A stretch of 64,000 nucleotides of DNA from Agromyces flavus (GCF_900104685.1 NZ_LT629755.1:2356001-2420000), one strand, 5' to 3'; numbered from the stretch's first letter, positions 17,642 to 26,190 are shown. Numbers and translations: made by a program. The notes: generated by a model from the sequence alone, not told the origin.

Positions 17642-17812
17642 ATGACCGACTACCGCACGATGCCGGAATCCACCCCGCTCGCCCGGGAGTCGAAGATCAC
17701 GCTCCTCGGCACGGCGCTCATGCTCGTGATGGGCGCGCTCGTCATCGGTTCGGGCGTGGTGCTCGTGGCCGCCACGATCCTGCTCGGCGACAGCGCCTTC
17801 GATCTGCCGTGA
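17642..17812 (+). CDS. Small single-TM membrane protein
   Basis: A 56-residue ORF. A polar N-terminus of about 18 residues (MTDYRTMPESTPLARESK) is followed by one long hydrophobic helix (ITLLGTALMLVMGALVIG and onward to about residue 48). AGAAGGAG lies 5-6 bases upstream of the ATG, a strong ribosome site. Its stop overlaps the GTG of the next gene by 4 bp (GTGA), so the two are coupled. I recognise no family. Confidence 0.65.
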   Translation: MTDYRTMPESTPLARESKITLLGTALMLVMGALVIGSGVVLVAATILLGDSAFDLP

Positions 17813-18183
17813 GCGGGAACACGGACGCGGCGCCGCAGACCGTCGAGGACTACATCGCGTCCTTCCCCGATGACATCGCCGACCGGCTCCGGCGCACGCG
17901 CGCCGCGATCCTCGCCGAGGTGCCCCACCCCGAGGAGAAGATGCGCTACGGCATCGCAGCAGTCATGCTCGGCGGCCGCTATGCGCTGCACTTCGCCGGA
18001 TGGAAGCAGCACATCGGCATCTACCCCGTCCCCACGCTGCCCGACCCGCTCGAGTCCGAGGTCGCCCCGTTGCGGTCGGGCAAGGATTCCGTGACGTTCA
18101 CGCACTCCGTCGAACTGCCCGACGCGCTCATCTCCCGCATCACCGCGGCGATCGTCTCCCGGCGCGCGGCGGCGGCCGACTGA
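17809..18183 (+). CDS. DUF1801 family protein
   Basis: A 124-residue protein. The pattern TVEDYIASFPDDIADRLRRT near the N-terminus, then EEKMRYGIAAVMLGGRYALH and GWKQHIGIYP, is characteristic of DUF1801 (E. coli YdhG-like; the fold resembles frataxin/YjbR-like domains). Role unknown. The GTG start at 17809 lies in the overlap with the small membrane protein gene. Confidence 0.85.
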   Translation: MSGNTDAAPQTVEDYIASFPDDIADRLRRTRAAILAEVPHPEEKMRYGIAAVMLGGRYALHFAGWKQHIGIYPVPTLPDPLESEVAPLRSGKDSVTFTHSVELPDALISRITAAIVSRRAAAAD

Positions 18184-18231
18184 GTTGCCGCCGCGCCGCC
18201 ACATGACGGAGGGCGCTGGCAGACTCGTGCC

Positions 18232-18918
18232 ATGAGCGCGACGATCGGCACGCCCGGCGGCACTCCCGAGCGGCCCGCGATCTTCTTCTCGGGCCCCGAT
18301 GAGTTCCGCGCTTGGCTCGAGGCGAACCACGCCAGCGAGACCGAGCTGTGGATGGGCCTCTACAAGAAGCACGTGCGCGACCGCGGACTCACCTGGGAAG
18401 AGGCCGTTCCCGAGGCCCTGTGCTACGGATGGATCGACTCGGTGTCGCAGCGCATCGATGACGATGCGCGCCGCCAACGCTGGACCCCCCGTAAGCCGGC
18501 GAGCAACTGGTCGTCCGTCAACATCGCGATCGTCGAGCGCCTCACCGCCGAGGGGCGCATGCGCCCCGCCGGGGTCGCCGCGTTCGAGCGGCGGCGCGAC
18601 GACCGGTCGGGCGTGTACTCGTTCGAGAGCCCGCCGCAGGAGTTCCCACCCGAGCAGGCCGCGCGGCTCGCCGACGATGCCGCGGCATCGGCGTTCTGGG
18701 AGGCCTCGACCCCCACCTATCGCCGCCAGGTCGTGCACTGGGTGCTCTCCGCGAAGCAGGAGGCGACGCGCGAGCGGCGCCTGGCTCAGCTGATCGATGA
18801 CAGCGCGGCGGGCCGGCTCGTCCCGCCGCTGCGCTACGGCGAGACGCCGAAGTGGGCCGAGCGTGCGGCCGAGGCGGCCCGGGCCGCCTCGGCGTCCGGT
18901 GACGCCTCCAGCACGTGA
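18232..18918 (+). CDS. YdeI/OmpD-associated family protein
   Basis: A 228-residue cytoplasmic protein of the YdeI family. Typical segments are FFSGPDEFRAWLEANH, ETELWMGLYKKH, TWEEAVPEALCYGWIDS and RWTPRKPASNWSSVN; the C-terminal part has the RRQVVHWVLSAKQEATRERR segment. Homologues have been linked to stress and antimicrobial-peptide tolerance, but no biochemical role is established. Its stop overlaps the GTG start of the TSUP gene by 4 bp. Confidence 0.85.
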   Translation: MSATIGTPGGTPERPAIFFSGPDEFRAWLEANHASETELWMGLYKKHVRDRGLTWEEAVPEALCYGWIDSVSQRIDDDARRQRWTPRKPASNWSSVNIAIVERLTAEGRMRPAGVAAFERRRDDRSGVYSFESPPQEFPPEQAARLADDAAASAFWEASTPTYRRQVVHWVLSAKQEATRERRLAQLIDDSAAGRLVPPLRYGETPKWAERAAEAARAASASGDASST

Positions 18919-19670
18919 TCGCGACCTTCACGCCCCTCGAGTGGCTGCTCCTCGCGGTCGCGGCCTGCGCGGTCGGCCTCTCCAAGAGCGGCATGCCCGC
19001 GTTCGGGCCGATTCCCGCGGCATTGTTCGCCGCGGTCCTGCCCGCACGCGCGTCGACCGGCGCCGTGCTCGGACTGCTGCTCGTCGGCGATCTCATCGCG
19101 GTGCGGATGTACCACGCGCACGCCGACTGGGGGATCCTCCGTCGACTCATGCCCTCGGTGGTCGTCGGCGTGCTGCTCGGCGTGCTCGTGCTGTGGTTCG
19201 CCGATGACGCGACCGTGCGCCGCATCATCGGGGCGATCCTCGTCCTGCTCGTCGTGCTTCGCGTCGCGCTCCTCGCGCGCGAACGCCGCCAGAGCGCTGA
19301 ACCGCGTCCGCTCCCGGCCGGACTCGCTCACGTGTTCGGGCCGCTCGGCGGCTTCACGACGATGATCGCGAACGCCGCCGGCCCGGTGATGTCGCTCTAC
19401 TTCGTGGCATCCCGCCTGCCGGTGCAGGCCGTGCTCGGCACGGCCGCGTGGTTCTTCCTCATCGTGAACGCCTTCAAGGTCCCGTTCTCGGTCGGGCTCG
19501 GGCTCATGACGCCCGAGTCGCTGCTGCTCAACCTCCTGCTCGTACCGGCGCTCCTGATCGGCGCGCTCATCGGATGGCGCGTCGCCCGCCGCATCTCGCC
19601 GGTGTGGTTCGAGCGGATCGTGCTGGTGCTCACGCTCGCGTCGGGGCTGTTCCTGCTGCTGCGCCCCTGA
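18915..19670 (+). CDS. TSUP (TauE/SafE) family transporter
   Basis: A 251-residue membrane protein with about 8 hydrophobic segments. The N-terminal repeat has GLSKSGMPAFGPIPAALFA and the second half has GPLGGFTTMIANAAGPVMSL, the two halves expected in the TauE/SafE sulfite- or organosulfonate-exporter family. It probably moves an anion such as sulfite or a sulfonate; the substrate is unknown. GTG start 18915 lies inside GTGA shared with the upstream gene. Confidence 0.87.
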   Translation: MIATFTPLEWLLLAVAACAVGLSKSGMPAFGPIPAALFAAVLPARASTGAVLGLLLVGDLIAVRMYHAHADWGILRRLMPSVVVGVLLGVLVLWFADDATVRRIIGAILVLLVVLRVALLARERRQSAEPRPLPAGLAHVFGPLGGFTTMIANAAGPVMSLYFVASRLPVQAVLGTAAWFFLIVNAFKVPFSVGLGLMTPESLLLNLLLVPALLIGALIGWRVARRISPVWFERIVLVLTLASGLFLLLRP

Positions 19671-19720
19671 GTCTGGACCGTCCCGGGCGGTCGGGCTACG
19701 TTCGTCGTCAGGGAGGCACC

Positions 19721-19906
19721 ATGCCGAATGACGCTCGACGCACTGAACCCGGATCCGACACCGACCTCGCCCTCGAGCGCGCGCTCGAAGCGGCGCACCT
19801 GCGCGCCGGGGATTCGCTCGGGGGTACCACCGCGACCGTCCTGGAGGATCGGGAATCCTCCGCCGTCGACGCCGGCGACCTCGGCGGCGCGGGAGACGGC
19901 GACTAG
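19721..19906 (+). CDS. Small hydrophilic hypothetical protein
   Basis: A 61-residue acidic ORF starting MPNDARRTEPGSDTDLALER. GGGAGG lies about 5 bases upstream of ATG 19721. No hydrophobic segment and no family recognised. It ends tail to tail with the secreted protein gene: the two TAG stops share the palindrome ACTAGT. Support is only the ribosome site and the fit between neighbours. Confidence 0.45.
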   Translation: MPNDARRTEPGSDTDLALERALEAAHLRAGDSLGGTTATVLEDRESSAVDAGDLGGAGDGD

Positions 19907-20166
19907 TCACAGACGGCTGCGTCGAACCCACCTCCGTTGAGCGGAACGTTCCCGCCCATCGTGATGGGGATGACGCCGGAGAGCGGGCCGCCCTCGGCGG
20001 CAGACGCGGGAGTGACATTGGTCTGATTGGCTCCCGCGTTCGCGGGCGCGGGCGTGCACCGCAGCGGCGTGATGCCATGCGTGTGGGCGGATGCCGCTCC
20101 GGCGGGGACGACCACGAGGCCGGCGATGACGAGGCCCGTGCCGACGAGGATACGCAGGCGTGACAT
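19903..20166 (-). CDS. Small secreted protein of unknown function
   Basis: An 87-residue ORF. The first 27 residues form a Sec signal peptide (basic MSRLRIL, hydrophobic VGTGLVIAGLVVVPAG, cleavage after ASA). The mature part is about 60 residues, Gly/Asn/Pro-rich, with two cysteines (HGITPLRCTPAP near the start and AAVCD at the very end) that could form a disulfide. AAAGGAG lies about 7 bases upstream of the start. No family recognised; small disulfide-closed exported peptides in actinobacteria vary in role, so none is assigned. Confidence 0.7.
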   Translation of the reverse strand: MSRLRILVGTGLVIAGLVVVPAGAASAHTHGITPLRCTPAPANAGANQTNVTPASAAEGGPLSGVIPITMGGNVPLNGGGFDAAVCD

Positions 20167-20296
20167 GAGTGCTCCTTTCGACTGACTGCCGCATCGGCCC
20201 CGGTGATCGGACCGGCGCAGCCGCAGGGCGCCGCGATGACTCCCGATCTGTACTACGAGGTGGAGTGGCGAGAAGTTCACCGCCATCGAGGTCTCC

Positions 20297-20313
20297 GACA
20301 CCGATCCGGTGTC
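20297..20313. other. Short perfect hairpin
   Basis: GACACCG and CGGTGTC separated by three bases make a 7-bp stem between the secreted-protein gene start and the YecM-like gene end. It could terminate the minus-strand YecM-like gene, but no T-run follows on either strand, so the role is open. Confidence 0.35.
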
Positions 20314-20337
20314 ACGGGCTGACGTCACTCCGCCTCG

Positions 20338-20937
20338 TCAGCGAGGGAGTGGGTTCGGCCCGGTCGCGGTGACCAGCCGCTGCGGGACCCAGCCCTCGAC
20401 GTGGCGGATGCCGTCGAATGTGCCGCCCTGCAGCTCGATGACCTCGCGCAGCGAGCGCCGGTGGAACTTCACGTGGGTGAAGTCCTCGAACAGGACGTAG
20501 TACGGCTCGTTCCACTGGTTCTGGAACTGCTGTCCCGTCAGCACCTCCCGGTGCGTGCGTGAGAATTCGTCGACCTCCTCGCCGACCACCACGCCGAAGT
20601 GCTCCATGCCCATCTTGTAGATGCGCTGATGCACCGGCGGGATGAGTTCGATGAGCGGGATCTCCTTGCCGTCGAGGACGCGGAGCGGCTCGGAGAGGAG
20701 GAGCATCGACATCGGCCGTCCATTCCAGACGCCCTCCATGTTGGCGGTGGAGTGGCGTTCGAGCAGCGTCCGCACGTGCACGTACTGGTCCCACTCGGGA
20801 ACGCGGAAGGCGAGATGGCCGAGCTCGTAGGGCGCGATGTCGATGCCTCGCGTGAGGAGGCGATCGCGCTGCTGCGCCGTGAACGCCCGATAGTCCCCGA
20901 TGACGTCGCCGACCGGATCGGCCGTGGCCGTGGTCAT
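20338..20937 (-). CDS. YecM-like VOC superfamily protein
   Basis: A 199-residue protein resembling E. coli YecM, a VOC-fold (isomerase/bleomycin-resistance-like) protein of unknown function. Matching features are the N-terminal IAPYELGHLAFRVPEWDQY, NMEGVWNGRPMSMLLLSEPL, then IPLIELIPP and MGMEHFGVVV, where His and Glu residues occupy the positions used for metal binding in VOC proteins. The C-terminus (EGWVPQRLV) is family-specific. Start 20937 is chosen because homology starts shortly after; the ribosome site is weak. Confidence 0.65.
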   Translation of the reverse strand: MTTATADPVGDVIGDYRAFTAQQRDRLLTRGIDIAPYELGHLAFRVPEWDQYVHVRTLLERHSTANMEGVWNGRPMSMLLLSEPLRVLDGKEIPLIELIPPVHQRIYKMGMEHFGVVVGEEVDEFSRTHREVLTGQQFQNQWNEPYYVLFEDFTHVKFHRRSLREVIELQGGTFDGIRHVEGWVPQRLVTATGPNPLPR

Positions 20938-21101
20938 GTGCTCAGTATGGAGCGTGCTGCGGCTGCACGACAGGCCGGGATTTCCGGCGATTCGACAGCG
21001 CGGCGCATTACAACGCTCGCGATCGACATCGCGGCGGTGCGCGACATCCGCTCGCTCACGTAGTGTCACCCCGCTCGACAATGGCGACGACAGGATCCAC
21101 C

Positions 21102-22529
21102 ATGACCACTTCCGCACTGACGGCCAACCCCACCAAGCTCAAGCGCTCCCTCGGACTCTGGGCGATCGTGGGCCTCGGACTCGGGTACATGACGCCCATG
21201 ACGGTGTTCGACACGTTCGGCTACGTCTCCGAGGAGAGCGGCGGCGTCGTGCCGCTCGCGTACCTCTTCGCTCTCGTGGTGATGCTGTTCACCGCGATCA
21301 GCTACGGCCGGATGACGCGGGTCTACCCGTCCGCGGGCTCGGCGTACACCTACGCCTCAGAGACGATCCACCCGAACGCCGGCTTCCTCGTCGGCTGGAC
21401 GGCACTGCTCGACTACCTGCTGCTGCCGCTCGTGAACGCGCTCCTCGTGCGCCAGTACCTCGAGTCGTTCTTCCCGGAGGTGCCGGGCTGGATCTGGGTC
21501 GTCGGCTACGTCGCGCTCATCACGCTGCTCAACCTGTGGAGCATCTCGTCGACCTCGCGAGTGAACGCCACCCTGGTCGTCTTCCAGGTCGTGCTCATGG
21601 CGGTCTTCGTGCTCCTCGCGTTCGGTGCGCTGCAGCAGGGCGCCGGCAACGGCACCGCCTTCAGCATCGAGCCCCTCTACCACGCGAATGTGCAGATCGC
21701 GACGGTCATCAGCGCGGCGACGATCGTCTGCTTCTCGTTCATCGGCTTCGACGCGATCACGATGTACACCGAGGAGGCGAAGGACGCGCACACGGTGCCG
21801 AAGGCGATCGTGCTCTCGCTCGTCATCGGCGGCGTCATCTTCTTCACCGCCGGATGGTTCGCGCAGTCGCTGTTCCCGGTGACGGAGGGCTTCACCGAGG
21901 GCACCGCACTGCCCGAGATCGCGTTCTCGGTCGGCGGCATGCTCTTCCAGATCTTCTTCGTCTCGGCGGCGATCGCCGCGGCGGCGGCCTCGAGCCTCTC
22001 GTCGCACGCCAGCGTGTCCCGCATGATCTACGTCATGGGCCGCAACGGCGACGGGCCGATCGCGCGCCGCCTGTCGTACGTGCACCCGAAGTTCCGCACC
22101 CCGGCCGTCGCGGTCGTGCTCGTCGGCGTCGTCTCGCTCGGCGCGGCCGTGGCCGACCTCGACTTCGTGTTCTCGATGATCAACTTCGGCGCGCTCATCG
22201 CCTTCACGGTCGTGAACCTCGCGGTCATCCTGCACTTCGCGATCCGCCGTCGCGAGGTGAAGACCGCGTGGCAGGTCTTCCGCAACGTGGTGCTGCCCGC
22301 GATCGGCGTCGTGCTGACGGTCGTGCTCTGGCTCAACGTGAGCAGCGAGGCGATGACCTACGGCCTGATCTGGCTCGCGGTCGGGTTCGTGGCCCTGCTC
22401 GTGATGACGCGCGTCTTCCGCCGCAAGCTCCGCATGTCGCTGCAGGAGGACGAGGTCATCACCGAGGGCGACGAGGGCGCGGAGGCGCTGCTCGACGACG
22501 ACCGGGAACGGCTCGCCGCGCGCGACTAG
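21102..22529 (+). CDS. APC family amino acid/amine permease
   Basis: A 475-residue permease with about 12 TM segments. The first helix has GLWAIVGLGLGYMTPMTVFD, matching the unwound TM1 of APC transporters, followed by YPSAGSAYTYASETIHP, typical of the putrescine/amino-acid branch (PuuP-like). The acidic C-terminus EEDEVITEGDEGAE-type is cytoplasmic. Start 21102 is preferred because AGGA lies 7 bases upstream; ATG 21081 and 21063 are also in frame. Substrate unknown. A strong terminator follows at 22549. Confidence 0.85.
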   Translation: MTTSALTANPTKLKRSLGLWAIVGLGLGYMTPMTVFDTFGYVSEESGGVVPLAYLFALVVMLFTAISYGRMTRVYPSAGSAYTYASETIHPNAGFLVGWTALLDYLLLPLVNALLVRQYLESFFPEVPGWIWVVGYVALITLLNLWSISSTSRVNATLVVFQVVLMAVFVLLAFGALQQGAGNGTAFSIEPLYHANVQIATVISAATIVCFSFIGFDAITMYTEEAKDAHTVPKAIVLSLVIGGVIFFTAGWFAQSLFPVTEGFTEGTALPEIAFSVGGMLFQIFFVSAAIAAAAASSLSSHASVSRMIYVMGRNGDGPIARRLSYVHPKFRTPAVAVVLVGVVSLGAAVADLDFVFSMINFGALIAFTVVNLAVILHFAIRRREVKTAWQVFRNVVLPAIGVVLTVVLWLNVSSEAMTYGLIWLAVGFVALLVMTRVFRRKLRMSLQEDEVITEGDEGAEALLDDDRERLAARD

Positions 22530-22548
22530 CGCCCGCGCCGCCATCGAG

Positions 22549-22580
22549 GGCGCCGCCTGGACTCGCGTCCGGGCGGCGCC
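22549..22580 (+). terminator. Rho-independent-type terminator after the APC permease
   Basis: A 14-bp stem starting GGCGCCGCC and closing with GGCGGCGCC, with one T-G wobble and the loop TCGC, followed by TTCGTCGTC. It begins 20 bases after the permease stop. The downstream U-tract is short, as is common in high-GC actinobacteria. Confidence 0.75.
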
Positions 22581-22672
22581 TTCGTCGTCTCGGCCATCGC
22601 GGGCCGATGTCGATCGCCGCCCTCTCCGTTCGACGTACCAGTGAGAGCACGTTGCCGAGAGAGGAGCACATC

Positions 22673-23254
22673 ATGGGCATCGTCATCTTCGACATCAGCA
22701 TGTCGCTCGACGGCTACATCGCGGCGAGCGGCATGACGCCCGAGACCGGCATGGGCGTCGGCGGCGAGGTGCTGCACGACTGGGCCTTCGCCGGCGGCGA
22801 GCGCGACCGCGAACTGCTCGACCAGGCCGGCGCACGCCTCGGCGCCGTCATCGCGGGGCGTCGCACGTACGACAACTCGATCAGGTGGTGGGGAGCGGAT
22901 GGCCCGACGGGATCCGCGCGAGTCCCCCTATTCGTCGTGAGCCACGGCGAGCCCGCCGACGTACCGGAGGGCGGCGTCTACACGTTCGTCGGCGACATCC
23001 GCTCGGCCCTCGACGCCGCCCGCGCGACCGCCGGCGACGCCGACGTGGGCATCATGGGCGGCGCCGACATCGCACGGCAGTTCCTGCGCGAGGGCCTCGT
23101 CGACGAGATCTCGATCCACCTCGTGCCGGTGGTCTTCGGCAGCGGCACGCTCCTCTTCGGCGACGGCTGGATCGACCGGCACGTGCGCCTCGAACGCCCG
23201 GAGGTGGTCGATACGGATGCCGCGACGCATCTGAGGTACCGCGTCGTCAGGTGA
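22673..23254 (+). CDS. Dihydrofolate reductase / RibD C-terminal domain protein
   Basis: A 193-residue protein of the RibD_C/DHFR-like family. It begins IVIFDISMSLDGYIA, contains GRRTYD near residue 64 and the nucleotide-binding GIMGGADIARQFLREGLVDE near residue 125, then IHLVPVVFGSGTLLFGD. Such stand-alone proteins are NADPH-dependent reductases of unknown substrate. ATG 22673 follows GAGAGGAG. It is monocistronic between two terminators. Confidence 0.85.
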   Translation: MGIVIFDISMSLDGYIAASGMTPETGMGVGGEVLHDWAFAGGERDRELLDQAGARLGAVIAGRRTYDNSIRWWGADGPTGSARVPLFVVSHGEPADVPEGGVYTFVGDIRSALDAARATAGDADVGIMGGADIARQFLREGLVDEISIHLVPVVFGSGTLLFGDGWIDRHVRLERPEVVDTDAATHLRYRVVR

Positions 23255-23264
23255 TCGTGGACCC

Positions 23265-23301
23265 CTGGACGCCGCGGCGCGCTCAGCGCCGCGGCGTCCA
23301 G
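23265..23301. terminator. Bidirectional terminator between convergent genes
   Basis: A perfect 16-bp inverted repeat (left arm CTGGACGCCGCGGCGC, right arm its exact complement) with a 5-base loop GCTCA. The loop contains the stop codon of the minus-strand SUMF1 gene and the right arm encodes its last residues WTPRR. It lies 10 bp after the stop of the plus-strand reductase gene, so it can end both transcripts. Confidence 0.85.
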
Positions 23302-24026
23302 CCGGACGGCAGCGGCCCGTCGATCGACGCGCGCTCGAGATCGGCCTGCGCCGACCACCCCTGCGCGGCATCCGTCGCGTCGAAGCCCCCGCGCGCGACG
23401 CGGAACCCGACGTCGTCGTGGTGCATGCGCGGGGCGCCGCCGCGGCGCGTCGACGCGCGAACGCTCCACGCGTCATCCGCGTACCCGCCGCCGCGGAACA
23501 CGCGGTACTCGTCGTAGCGTGCGGGGTCGAGCAGGTCCCAGCACCACTCCCAGACGTTGCCGAGCGTGTCGAAGAGTCCGTTGAGGTTCGGCAGCTTGCC
23601 GCCCACGGGCTGCGGCGAGGCCACGCCGTCGGCGCTCGTCCAGGCGATCTCGGCGAGCGGCCCGTAGTGCGGACCGGTCGACCCGGCGCGGCAGGCGAAC
23701 TCCCACTCCGCCTCGGTCGGAAGCCGGAACCCGTCGGCGTCGACGTGCCAGGTGACGTCCTCGCCGTCGAACGCGTACGCCGGGTCGAGCCCTTCCCACT
23801 CCGAGGCGGCGTTGCAGAATCGGATGGCGCGCAGCCAGCTCACCTCGGTCGCCGGTCGACGTGGGTGGTTCGCCGTCTCCCCCAGCAGCTCGCCGAGCTG
23901 GGCCTGCGTCACCGGATACACGCCGATCTCGAACGGCTCGAGTTCGACGCTCCACCGCACCTTGCGGCGCGCGTCGTGGAGAGCGACGGTGCCGCCGTCG
24001 ATCCGCGCCATCTCGATCTCGGTCAC
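23283..24026 (-). CDS. SUMF1 (formylglycine-generating-enzyme-like) domain protein
   Basis: A 247-residue protein with the SUMF1/FGE fold. Markers are FEIGVYPVTQAQLGE (the usual EVTNAQY site), FCNAASEWEGLDPAYAF, FRLPTEAEWEFACRAG near residue 125, GNVWEWCWD and the C-terminal RGGGYADDAWSVRAS. In true FGEs the end reads GFRCA with a catalytic Cys; here it is VGFRVARGG, so the copper-binding Cys pair is missing. No sulfatase is nearby. It is therefore a SUMF1-fold protein that probably does not make formylglycine. GTG 24026 is the farthest upstream start clear of the previous gene; ATG 24011 is also possible. Confidence 0.82.
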   Translation of the reverse strand: MTEIEMARIDGGTVALHDARRKVRWSVELEPFEIGVYPVTQAQLGELLGETANHPRRPATEVSWLRAIRFCNAASEWEGLDPAYAFDGEDVTWHVDADGFRLPTEAEWEFACRAGSTGPHYGPLAEIAWTSADGVASPQPVGGKLPNLNGLFDTLGNVWEWCWDLLDPARYDEYRVFRGGGYADDAWSVRASTRRGGAPRMHHDDVGFRVARGGFDATDAAQGWSAQADLERASIDGPLPSGWTPRR

Positions 24027-24066
24027 CGGGGCAGTCTCGCACGCGGCGATGACCCGTGGCAGCCGG

Positions 24067-24969
24067 TCAGTTGACGGCGGCCGCGTACTCGTTCGCGATG
24101 CGCGCGACCTTGTCGACGTAGGCGTCGTCGTGGTTGTACGAGAACACGGCGCCGCGCCATCCCTCGGCACTCGTCATCGGCCCGGAAGCGCAGAGGTACA
24201 TGGCGGCGGCGTGCGCGGCGTCGTCGATCTGGTTCGGGTCGGCGACCCCGTCGCCGTTGGCGTCGATGCCCCACATGTCCCACGTGGACGGAATGAACTG
24301 CATCGGCCCGACCGCGCGATCCCATTCGGTGTCGCCGTCGAGGACGCCGTCGTCGGTGTCATGGATGGCGGCGAAGCCGTTGCCGTCGAGCGCCGGACCG
24401 CGGATCGCCGGCCGGACCGTGCCGTCCGCGTCGAGCGTCGAATCGCCGTGGCTGCCGTGCCCGGACTCGATCGAGCCGATGGCCGCGATCGTGGTCCAGT
24501 CGAGGCCGCACTCGGGCTCGGACTGCGCGATCGAGACGTGGGCGAGTGCGTACGCCGACAGGGCCCGCGCGGGGATGCCCGTCGCCTCGGCGATGCGCGA
24601 GACCCAGCTCTCCTCGACCTCGGCGCTGGTGTCGACCTCGGGCTCGACCATCGGGGCCACCTCGGAGCTGGTGACGCCGGTCGGCGCCTCGGTCGACTCG
24701 CCTGGGCCGGCCGCCACGTCGCCGTCGTCGAGGGGCTCGCTCACGGGCGGCAGCGCGACGCCCTGCCCGCGCGCCGAGTCGGCGGCGAATCCGCCCGGGT
24801 TCACGGCGACGCCGACCGCGGTGACCGCGTAGACGGTCCCGACGATCAGGGCGATGACGGCCACGACGAGCCCGACGTACCCCGCCACCTGCGCGAGGAT
24901 CTGCCGACCCGAACGCGGCTCGGTGCGGCGACGCACAGGATCGCCGTACGAATCGTCATCCCAGGTCAT
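24067..24969 (-). CDS. Membrane-anchored lytic murein transglycosylase, MltB/SLT_2 type
   Basis: A 300-residue envelope enzyme. Residues 1-22 are cytoplasmic, a TM helix follows at about 26-50 (GYVGLVVAVIALIVGTVYAV), then a low-complexity acidic linker, then the lysozyme-like domain with ALAHVSIAQSEPECGLDWTT, catalytic Glu in IGSIESGHG near residue 152, PMQFIPSTWDMWGIDANGDG, and AMYLCASG. It cleaves peptidoglycan glycan strands to 1,6-anhydro products. The ANGDGVADPNQIDD segment looks like a bound metal loop. Start 24969 (MTWDDDSYG) follows CGGAG with long spacing. Confidence 0.88.
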   Translation of the reverse strand: MTWDDDSYGDPVRRRTEPRSGRQILAQVAGYVGLVVAVIALIVGTVYAVTAVGVAVNPGGFAADSARGQGVALPPVSEPLDDGDVAAGPGESTEAPTGVTSSEVAPMVEPEVDTSAEVEESWVSRIAEATGIPARALSAYALAHVSIAQSEPECGLDWTTIAAIGSIESGHGSHGDSTLDADGTVRPAIRGPALDGNGFAAIHDTDDGVLDGDTEWDRAVGPMQFIPSTWDMWGIDANGDGVADPNQIDDAAHAAAMYLCASGPMTSAEGWRGAVFSYNHDDAYVDKVARIANEYAAAVN

Positions 24970-25113
24970 CGGTGAGCAGCTCCGTTTCGGGCGTGGTTCC
25001 TCGGGTGCCCGACGGGTCGATGCGTGCCGCGTCACCGCGGAGCCTCGAAACCCGCCCGTTCAGCCTAACCGCGAACCGGGACGCGCGGACAGTCCGGGGC
25101 CAGACGTCCCGCG

Positions 25114-26190
25114 TCAGGCCGTGGTCGCGACGGGCGGCTGATCGGGCTCGGGGTAGAGCACGACGCCGCCGTCGACGGCCACGCGCACGGGGCAACCGGG
25201 CACGAACCGCGCCGCCTCGTGCAACGGGATCCGATGGCTCACCTCGACAGGGAACTCGGTCGCGCCGAGCCGCAGCTTGAGCTCCGCGGACGCTCCCGTG
25301 CGGCGCACCCCCACCACGGTCGCGTTCCCGTCGAGCTCGGCGGGTTCGAGCCGCAGCTGCTCGGGGCGCAGCATGGCGCACACCCGCTCGGCGCCGCCGC
25401 TGCGGTCATGGCGCACCGCGAGGCATCCGAATGCGCAATCGGCGAGCGCGGCACCCGCCGGCTTCGCGGGAACGACGACCACGTCGCCGAGGAACTCGGC
25501 CACGCCGGCGTCGACGGGCGCGTCGAACACGGCCGCGGGGTCGCCGGCCTGCACCAGCCGCCCGCCCGCGAGCACGCCGACCTGCTGGCCGAACGAGAGC
25601 GCCTCTTCTTGGTCGTGCGTGACCAGCACGGCGGTGACGCCGCTGCGCTCGAGCACCTCGACGACCGCGCGGCGGGTCTGCGCACGCAGGCCCGTGTCGA
25701 GCGCGCTGAACGGCTCGTCGAGCAGGATCACCTTCGGGCGAAGGGCGAGCGCCCGGGCGAGTGCGACGCGCTGCTGCTGGCCGCCCGAGAGCTCGTGCGG
25801 CATGCGGTCCGCCAGCGCCGGGTCGAGCGAGGCGAGCTCCATGAGCTCGGCGACCCGCGCGGGCCGACGCTCGCTGCGCGGCAGCCCGAACGCGATGTTG
25901 CGGGCGACCGAGAGGTGCGGGAACAGCGCGCCGTCCTGCGCGACGTACCCGATCCCGCGACGGTGCGCCGGCACGGATGTCGCGGGGCCGGCGAGCTCAC
26001 GGTCGTCGAGCGAGATCGTCCCGGCGTCGGGCCGCTCGAAGCCGGCGACGAGGCGGAGCAGCGTGCTCTTGCCGCTGCCGGACGACCCGACGAGCGCGAG
26101 CCGCGTGCCGTCGGGCACCTCGAGGCTCACGTCGCGCAGCACCTCGGTGCTGCCGAACGACTTCGAGATGCCGCTGAGGCGAAGGGTCAT
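25114..26190 (-). CDS. fbpC: Fe(III) ABC transporter, ATP-binding protein
   Basis: A 358-residue ATPase of the FbpC/PotA class. Walker A is GSSGSGKST (near residue 36), signature LSGGQQQRVALARAL, Walker B KVILLDEPFSALD, and H-loop LVTHDQEEALSF. A C-terminal TOBE-like regulatory domain runs from about residue 240. The ATG at 26190 overlaps the permease stop by 4 bp. With the permease and binding protein upstream it forms a complete ferric-iron importer. Confidence 0.93.
   Translation of the reverse strand: MTLRLSGISKSFGSTEVLRDVSLEVPDGTRLALVGSSGSGKSTLLRLVAGFERPDAGTISLDDRELAGPATSVPAHRRGIGYVAQDGALFPHLSVARNIAFGLPRSERRPARVAELMELASLDPALADRMPHELSGGQQQRVALARALALRPKVILLDEPFSALDTGLRAQTRRAVVEVLERSGVTAVLVTHDQEEALSFGQQVGVLAGGRLVQAGDPAAVFDAPVDAGVAEFLGDVVVVPAKPAGAALADCAFGCLAVRHDRSGGAERVCAMLRPEQLRLEPAELDGNATVVGVRRTGASAELKLRLGATEFPVEVSHRIPLHEAARFVPGCPVRVAVDGGVVLYPEPDQPPVATTA

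Noticed and set aside
25050..25113. GGGACG/CGTCCC short dyad downstream of fbpC
   Set aside because: Six-base stem with a long loop and no T-run; expected by chance at this GC content.
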